Assembly (NCBI RefSeq): GCF_007713465.1
Contig: NZ_VMSG01000002.1
Span: 248,001-312,000, forward strand
DNA: 64,000 nucleotides
Reading direction: 5' to 3'
From: Pseudomonas sp. H3(2019)
Lineage (GTDB): Bacteria > Pseudomonadota > Gammaproteobacteria > Pseudomonadales > Pseudomonadaceae
Of the stretch, positions 41,201-50,200 are shown piece after piece. Within the stretch, counting starts at the first letter, position 1. Each line of letters begins with the position of its first letter. The notes beneath the pieces are model-generated. The model did no database searches, was not told the DNA's origin, and was given only the letters and a program-made list of their open reading frames with translations. The position numbers and the translations under genes were made by a program.

Positions 41201-44200
41201 ATCACCTGTTGCAGCAGTGCGAGGCGATCCAGCCAGCTGTTCGATGCCTGTCCGGCGTCCAGGTCGCAAAGGTCGATCCAGCCTGCAATGGGGACCTGGC
41301 TCCGTATCAGCTCAGCCAGTTGCGTCCGGGTACGCTCGATGCCGACGGCCCTGTCCGCGTCACCGCTCTGTACGTCGATGCCTAACACGCTTGCCGTCTG
41401 AGGGCCTAGCCGCTCCACCAGACGTCGAGCCATGTCCAGGCTGCCTTCAGAGGCCAGGCAGACGATGCGCCCGGTCAACAGCGGTGCCATACCAGCGCCG
41501 CCAACCTCTTGCCGCCAGGCCTGCGCAAACAGTGGCATGTCATCAGTCAACGGCTGCGCCGCTATGGGCGCCGCCTGCGGCGCCAGCCAGCAACGTTGCT
41601 GCGCGAACGGATAAATCGGCAGAGATGTCAGCCCGCAACGCACAGGGCGCTGCAGTTGGCTCCAGTCGGCCTCACCACCCGCCACCCAATAGCGCGCCAG
41701 CTGCCGCAGGGCGGCCCGGTCGCTCGCCAGTTCAGGACAGGACGATGCCGGTTCACGAGCATCGTCGGCATTGGCGCTCAGCCAGGCCGACGGTCTGTCT
41801 TGCAGGAACGCCTCCAGCTCGTCGCGCAGTTGCGCAACGCTATCGACCACCAGAGCCAGCCGGTGCTTCATTGGCTCCCGGCCGATTTGTGCGGTGTAAG
41901 CAAGATCTGCCAGGCGTTGCGGTAGATCGAGTATCTCCAACCAGTGGCCGGCCAGGCGGCGCAACGCATCCGAGGTCTTGGCCGATATCAGGATCAACTG
42001 CGGCGCGTCATCGTTCATACCGACCGTTTCAACTGCGTCGAAGGACTCTACGATCAAGTGACCATTCGCCCCACCCGCCCCGAACGAACTGATGCCGGCG
42101 CGTCGCGGTGCACCGCCTTGCGTGATCCAGTCCGCGCTCAAGCGCTGCAGGCGGAATGGAGCGCTTTCCCAGGCGATGTTCGGGTTGAGTGCTTGCGCAT
42201 GTAACGAGCAGGCAAACCGCCGATGCTTCATCTGCAACACCAACTTGGTCAGCCCGGCAATGCCGGCGGCGGCTTCCAGGTGGCCAATCTGCGACTTCAC
42301 GGAGCCGATCGCGCACGCACCGGCTGCCAGGCCGGAACCCTCGAAGGCATAGGTCAGCCCGTTGATTTCCACCGGGTCGCCAAGCGCCGTGCCGGTGCCA
42401 TGCGCCTCTATGTAGGAAATACTGCCGGACTCAACCTGCGCGTCTTGCAGTGCGCTGCGGATCAGGCGAGCGTGGGCCAGCGGATTAGGCACCATGTAGC
42501 CATTGGTTCGGCCACCATGGTTGATCGCACTCCCCTTGATAACCGCATGAATACGGTCGCCATCGGCCAGGGCTGCGTGCAACGGCTTGAGCAATACGGC
42601 GCCCGCGCCTTCCCCGGGAATGAACCCGTCGCCGCCGGCACCGAAGCTACGGCAACGGTGGTCGCTGGATACCATCTTCAGCCGATCGAGGGCAATGTAC
42701 TTGTCCGGGTGCAGGCTCAGATTGACCCCGCCTGCCAGCGCGACCGCGCACTCGCCACGACGCAGGCTTTGAATCGCCAGGTGAATGGCCGTCAGTGAAG
42801 ACGAGCACATTGTATCGACGGTCAGGCTCGGCCCTTGCGCGCCGAGGAAGTAGGACACCCGGTTGGCGATGTCGGCAAGCGCAGAGCCGGATGACACAGG
42901 CCCTCCGCGCAGCGTCTGCTCCACCCCGAAGTAGTGATACTCGCTGTACATCGAACCGACGAAAACCCCGCACCCAGCTTCATGGGCGCGACGCAAACGC
43001 TCTGCTCCGTAGCCGGCATCTTCCAGGGTGTGCCACATGACCTGCATGAACAAACGGGTCTGTGGGTCGAGCAGATCCGCGTCACGCGGAGAAATGTTGA
43101 AGAACAGCGGATCGAACAGATCGACCCGATCCAGAAAGCCTCCCCACATCAGCTCGACAGGCCAACCTGTCTCGGTGCGCTCTGGCGGAAGTTGCCGGAT
43201 GCAATCGGTGCCAGCCTCGAGATTGGCCCAGAACCGGTTGAGGTTATCGGCGCCGGGGTAACGCCCGGCGATGCCGATGATCGCGATATCCAAGTCGGGA
43301 CGCTGTCCCGCGTCACTCACCGGCCCAGTCGCCGGTGCCGTGTCCAAATGCCGCCGCAAGGCCTGCCCATGTCGATCGCTCAACGCCCGGGCTACCGAGC
43401 GCAGATCGGCATGTTCGAATAGCAATGTCTTGGAAACGCCGCCAAGATCGCGTGTCAGCATCGCGTTGATGTCGGTCACGATCAGCGACGACAACCCCAG
43501 GTGTTCGAGGGGCTGCTCGGCACGCACGCGCTCGACCGGCAAGCCGGAACATTCGGCATACAGGCCGCACAGGTAGCGCTCAGCGGCGGCCTGCACATCG
43601 TGGGGCGCCTCCGTGTGTTCATCAGCGGCCTTGGATCGCTCGGCATGGTCCAGCCAGTGGCTATCGCCTGAGAACGGGTATGTCGGCAGTGACACGCGCC
43701 GAGGCGGTCGTCCCTGCCATAGGTTTTCCCAGTCAACCCGCGTGCCGGTAAGCCAGCGCGCGCAGACTTCGTGCGGATGTACGGGAGCGACGGCCTCGTC
43801 AGGCTGGTCCGTTTCAACGTGTCCAAGTGCATAAGCGGCATCGTCCCGGCGCTGCAAATAGGCCGTGAGCCCGCGCCGCAGATCCGACAGGGTGCGGCAA
43901 CGCAATAGAAGACGATGGCCCATATCGACACGCCCTGTCTGCAGGGTATAGGCAAGCGCGTCCAGGGGCGTTTCGATTTCGTTCGCCAACTGCTCCAACA
44001 CTGCCTGGGCCAAGCTATCCAACTGTGCCACGCTGGCAGCGGACAATGGCACGGCCAGCATTTCATCCCCCAGCCTCGACAACCCGCCTTCGCTGCGCGT
44101 ACTCGGTGCCGCGCGCAACAGCGCAAAAGCATGGGTACCTGATGCCCCCACGGCGTTGATCAGCGCGGTGTGCCCCGACCAACGCTCGACCTGTTCGGCG

Positions 44201-47200
44201 ACACGCAAAATGCTCCCCTGCAAGGCGCTCAGCCTGTGCGCAGGATCAGCCAACAGCGTGGGGGCGACCTCACCATGGCGCATCTGCAGCAGTACCTTGA
44301 TCACCTGCGCCATTCCGGCTGCCGCCTCAAGGTGACCGATATTCGGTTTGAGCGTGCCAATGGTCAGCTCGCGCCCACGCGTCGAGAACACCTGCTCCAG
44401 CGCTTCAAGTTCGGCACTGTCGGCGATGCTGGCCCCGGCCGCCGCGCACTCGACATAATCGACCTCTTGCACGCTGACACCCGCGCCGTCGAGTAACGCA
44501 CTCAACGAACCGGCCAACGCGGCCGAATCAGGTGCGCCGTAACGCGCCACCTTGCCTGCATGCACGACATGGCAAGCGTCCAGCAAGGCATAGGTGTGAT
44601 CATTCCCGAGTTGCGCCGCAGCCTGCGGACGCAGCAAAACAGCGCTGCATCCCTCTCCTGGCGTCCACCCCGAGGCCTCACCATCGAACGCACAGGGGAC
44701 GCTCTGCCCAGACAACAGGTTCAGCCCTGTCAACAGCCCTGCGTGATACGGATGAGCAATCAGATTGACCGCTGCCACGATTGCGGCATCGCATTGCCCG
44801 CTGTCCAGGCTGTTCTTCGCCAATTGCAGCGCGCTCAACGAAGACGAACACGAGGTATTGACGGCCAGGCTCGGACCGTTGAAATCGAAGAAATGCGAAA
44901 TGCGGTTGGCTATATCGGAAGCCGAGCCCGCCACCGCAGCCAACCCGCTATCACGCCATGTGTCGGCGCCCTGCTGCTGGTAGTCGTGCCACATCACCGC
45001 CACAAAGACACCGACCCTGGGCGCCTGGTTGCGCAATGACCGGGCGGTATGACCCGCATCCTCCAGGCATGCCCACACCGTTTGCAGCAACAGTCGGGTC
45101 TGTGGATCAAGTGTTTTGGCCTCGCGGGGCGAAACATGGAAAAGCGCGTGATCGAACTGATCGATCCTGTTTATGAAGCCTCCCTGCAAATCGGGAAACT
45201 GCGCTGCCCATTCGCGTGTACTCGGCACGGAGCCGATCGCGCGTCGACCGTCGCGCAAGCATTGCCACAGCTTGTCAGGCGTATCGGCGCAAGCAAATTG
45301 CCCCGCCATACCGATAATCGCCACCGGTGCGGTGATAGTGGTCGATGCCGGCGAGGCCGCGGGTGCCGCCTCCCCGAACCATGGCACGGCATGACCGCCA
45401 CCCGGCGTCCTCGCCATGCTTCCTCCCAGGAACCCATACAGGAACCCATGGGACTCGCTCAGGCAGAAAGCTGCGCGCAAGGCATCAACATCCATCGCGC
45501 CTATGCCACACAGACCAATGCGGCTGTCAACCTGTCCCATGCTCAACAGCTGGGCCATATGCCCGGCTTCCAGCTGCAGATAGCGTTGGCTCTGGTCGCC
45601 GTACAGCGGCTCGATTCCCTTGCTTTCGCCAATCAGGAACAGGCCGATGGCGGCGCGATCGTACAAGGGCCGGTTATAGTAGAAATGCTGCTCGCGGTTC
45701 AGTCCGTGGGCATCGTCGACGCGCACCAACCGATGTTGCAGCGGATGGTAGTAGTACCCCCCCTCCTCCAGCCCGGTCACTGCGCCAGCTTTGACGTGCA
45801 GATAGGTCTGCACCGCGTAGGTGCTACCAGCCGAAGCATACAAGGAGGCCTTACCGTCATCGCGGCTGACCGTGCGCAACAGGCCCAGCAGACGGCTCAT
45901 ATCCTCAAGTGCGATGGGCGCCGCGCCGAACTCCCGATGGCTGGCACGCCAGTCATAGTAGTCATCATGCAGCACCCTTTCCGGCAGAGCGACGGACGAT
46001 AAGGCCGCAGCGCAGACACGCAGATTCTGTTGGCGCGCCTTGAACTCAGACACGGCCCCGGCGTCAAGCAGGTCAACCGCAACCGGTTTCTGCGCAGGGC
46101 CGACCGCAGCATCGCCACGCGGATCGTGAGCCGGCACCGGTGTTGGAACGGGCTCCGCAATCGGCCCGGACAGCAAGCCATGCAACACTCGCGCAATGCC
46201 TTCCACACTCGCATGGGCCACCAACGCAGAAACCGGTACGCGGGTTCCGTACTGTCGCTGCAAGGCGTTCGAAACCTGAATCATGGTGAATGAAGACGCC
46301 CCCAGATCCCACAAGTCGGCACTGTGGGCCACAACCGTCAGCGACAACTGCTCGGCGAATAGACCTTCAAGCACCGTGCGTAAGGTCTCCTCGCTCGGTC
46401 CAGTCTGTGCAATCGGCTGTGCCGTCACGGGTGAGGCGTCCTCTTCCCGCGGAATCGGCCAGGGCAGTGCTGCGCGATCGACCTTACCGTTCGAAGTGCA
46501 TGGCAGCGCATCGATGAAGCAGATGAAGTTGGGCACCATATAGACGGGCAAAGTCTTTGCGACATGTTCGCGCAGCGTTTTGACGCCCGGTCGCTCCGAC
46601 CTGGCAATGACATAGGCCACCAGCTTCCGATCCCCGGTATGGTCGTCTCGAGCCAGTGTCAGTGCCTCCTTGACGCCAGGGTGCGAGCGCAACTGGAAGT
46701 CGATCTCTTCCAGCTCGACCCGATTACCACGAATTTTGACCTGACCGTCGATGCGGCCGATGAAGGTCAGGTTGCCGTCTGGCAGATAGGCTGCGCGGTC
46801 GCCTGTGCGGTATAGCCGCTGGCCAGGAGTGCGGCTGTAAGGGTCGGGAATGAAGCTTGCCGCAGTCAGCGTCGAGCGTCTCCAATAGCCCACGCTCAGA
46901 CAATCACCGCCAATAAACAGGTCGCCCTCTACGCCCACTGGACAGGGGTCGAGTGCATCATCCAGTACGTGGTAGCGCGAATTGTCGATCGGCACGCCAT
47001 AGGGAATGCTGCGCCAGGTCGGATCGATCGCACCGACGTGAAAGTAATTCGACCACACAGTGGCTTCAGTTGCGCCGCCCAGGTTGATAATCCGCGCATA
47101 TGGGAAAACGCCACGCACCTCATCGGGCAAACTCAGCGGGGTAAAATCGCCGCTCAGGAATACCACCCGAAGATGGCCGCCCTCCCCGGTCATCCGGGTC

Positions 47201-50200
47201 TGCGTCAACAGTGGGCTGAGTTGATGCAACGCTGCCGGCGATGAGTTCCAGAAACTGATCGGGTGGCGTAGCAGAATATCCATCAACAGCCCGGGATCCT
47301 TACGCTCGCAAACGTCTGCAATGTAAAGCCCGGCACCGCAGCCCAGAAGCCCGAACAGATCGAAGACCGACAGATCGAACCCGAGAGAGGCTACCGCCAG
47401 ACCGACGTCGTCCGGCCCGAAGGCAAAGTTCTTGTTTGCCCAATTGAGCAGGTTGAGCAGAGCCTTGTGCGCGACCAGCACGCCTTTGGGTTTTCCGGTA
47501 CTGCCCGAGGTATAGATAATGTAGGCAGAGCTGTCCACGCGTGCCGTGCGCTGCGGATCACGCTGCGCACGCGAGTCATCGCCTGGGCATGTCTGCCCTA
47601 ACCCGAACACCCGGCATGGCAGCCCGGCGGTGTCCGGTCCATCGAGTGACTCAACGATCATGTGCCGCGCACCGGCATCGCTAAGGATGGTCTCCATTCG
47701 CTCCTTGGGCAGGCCGGGATCAAGCGGCAGGTAGGCGCCGCCCGCCTTGTGCACCGCCAGCACTGCAGCGACCATCAACGGACTTGGCTGCACGCTGATG
47801 GCCACAAGCACTTCAGGACCGACGCCTGCGTCTTTCAATTGCCAGGCGATGTAGTTGGCGAAGCGATTGAGTTCGGCGAAATTCATATCGCCATGCTTGC
47901 CCCGCAACGCGATGGCCAGCGGGCGGATTCGCGCTTGCGACTCAATGAACTGATAAGGCAGAAGGTCTGTTTCGTAGGCCGCCTCTGTATCGTTCCAGGC
48001 ATACAGAATGGTTTCGCGTTCCGATTGACTCATGCCTGTACATGCTGCTTCGGCGCCCACATGCTCCCAGTCGTCAGCGCAAGCCAGCGTCTCGATCAAG
48101 TGCTGGTATTCAGCGAACATGGTGCGTAACTGTCCGGCTTCGAAATCGCCCTCCACCGCATCCCAATAAAAATGCAGCGTGTCCGACTCCAGCACGCTGA
48201 TGGCGTCAAGCGACACATCTGGCGTATAGGTGATCCACGGTCCGACACTCACCTCGGTAGGCACGTCTGGCAACTGCCCGTCAAAAATGCCGGTGTAAAC
48301 CACCGGTAAAGCGAAAGCATCGTCTCGCCGATGCTTCATGACCTTCTTGCGCAGCTCCGCCAGCCCCGATGCAGACACCAAGGGCGGCTCTGCATTGAAG
48401 TCCGCCTGATGCCGCCGTGCGCGTTCAAGCAGAGAACACGCGGCGGCGGCGCGCAACCAACTCAAGCCGGTGTATTCGCCCGGCCGATAGGCATTGTATG
48501 CAGCACTCCAGCGCACCACCGTTATCGAGAAGTCGCGTTTCTGATAACCGGCCAGCACCGTCATGAACGCTGCACTGAGCAGTGCATCTGCCGACAAGTT
48601 GTGCTGCTGTAATCGCTGCTGCACCCGTGCCCACCGATCAACTCGCCCTTCCAGACGTACGCGCAGACGCTCGACCGGACGCAACTCGACCGGCTTGAGC
48701 ACCGGACCGGCGGGAAGGTCTTGCAGCCGCTGCACCCAATATGCGCGCGCAGCATCACTCACCGGAGACATATGAACCAAGTCGCGCGCGCGCTCAAAAT
48801 CGGTGTGAGATATCGACGTTGGCAATATGTACGAAGGGTCGGCATACAAACAGAGCAACTCACGCGCCAGACGCAGAATGCTGACGGCATCCACTAATGC
48901 CAGATCAATTGCGCAATGCACCGTCGCCACATCGCCGCCGTTCGTTGTCACGCGAATATCGAACGGTGGCCAGTGGTCGAGCGCAAAGCTCTTCCCCGCC
49001 ATGCCATCGCGCAACGCGGCGATGGCACCCGCGCCATCCGCCACAGTCGACAGGTCGTAAACCGGGATGCAGAGCCCTTTCGGCGCAGGCGCCAGCACAT
49101 GCAACAGCCCATCGCTGCCATAAACGCTATGCAGCACCTCGTAATGGCCTATCAGCTGCTGCCAGGCGTTCTCCAAACGCTCCAGAGCGAAATTACGCAC
49201 CTGGAAACTCTGGTAGACCTGGCACCCTTCGTCACCGAGTGTGCGCGCCACCCAATAGGCCTGTTGCAGATCGCTGGGTTGCCTGGAGTGCAGGTTGCCG
49301 CACCGGCCGTGAAAGCTGTGCAGGCCATTGATGAAATGCGCGAACAAGGCGTCTGCCAGATGCTGCGGAAAATACCGCTCATCGATATCCCAATGCACCT
49401 GCAGGGCGCCTTCTTCTTCCTTGATTTCGTGTTCCAGATACACACCGGACGTCACATTGCTCTCATGGCAAAGCAACTGCTCGAAGCTTGGCCCATGCTC
49501 AAACTGATCCGCCAAGTCCAACAGGCTGGAAAACACTACCGGTAATGGAGGCACGGCGTGCCCGCCGGCCTGCTTGCGCAACTGCCTGACGGCAACCACC
49601 CCGTCCACTCCGGCATGGCCGATGTCTTGCCACACGGCACGATGAGTCTGGCGCGCATAATCTTCGGCGGAGTCTCCTGGCACACCTGCGACAAACACCA
49701 TGCTGCCGGTAAACGGCCCAACCAGGCCTCGCGCCTGGCGCTCCAGCCAAGGCCGGTTATTGGTCGTCAACACCAATGAAAACGGCTGCTCGGGGCCGGT
49801 CCGATACAATGCCTGTGCAAAGACGCTGAGCACCAGGGATGACGGTGACACCTCCAATCGGGTGGCCAGTTGTTTCAACGCCTGCCAGATCGGCGCCGCA
49901 ATGCGCGCCCGCAAGCTGCGTCGGACACTCTCGCTGCCGGTCGGCCTCGGTTGTGCCAAAAGACAAGCAGGCGCACCAGGGAGGTTGCTCAGCCGCTTCC
50001 CCCAGTAGGCAAGATCAGCGTGGAAACTGTCGTCACGTGTGCGTGCCTCCAGCCCCTCCAGCGCCCGGCTCAAATCCAGGCTGATCGTCGGCAACGGTGA
50101 ATCAGGGTGGTGGTAGCTGCGCCACCATTGTTGCAGCAAAATTGCCAGTCCGATGCCATCGGTCAGCATGCCATCAATGCAGAAATGTACGTGCACAGCC

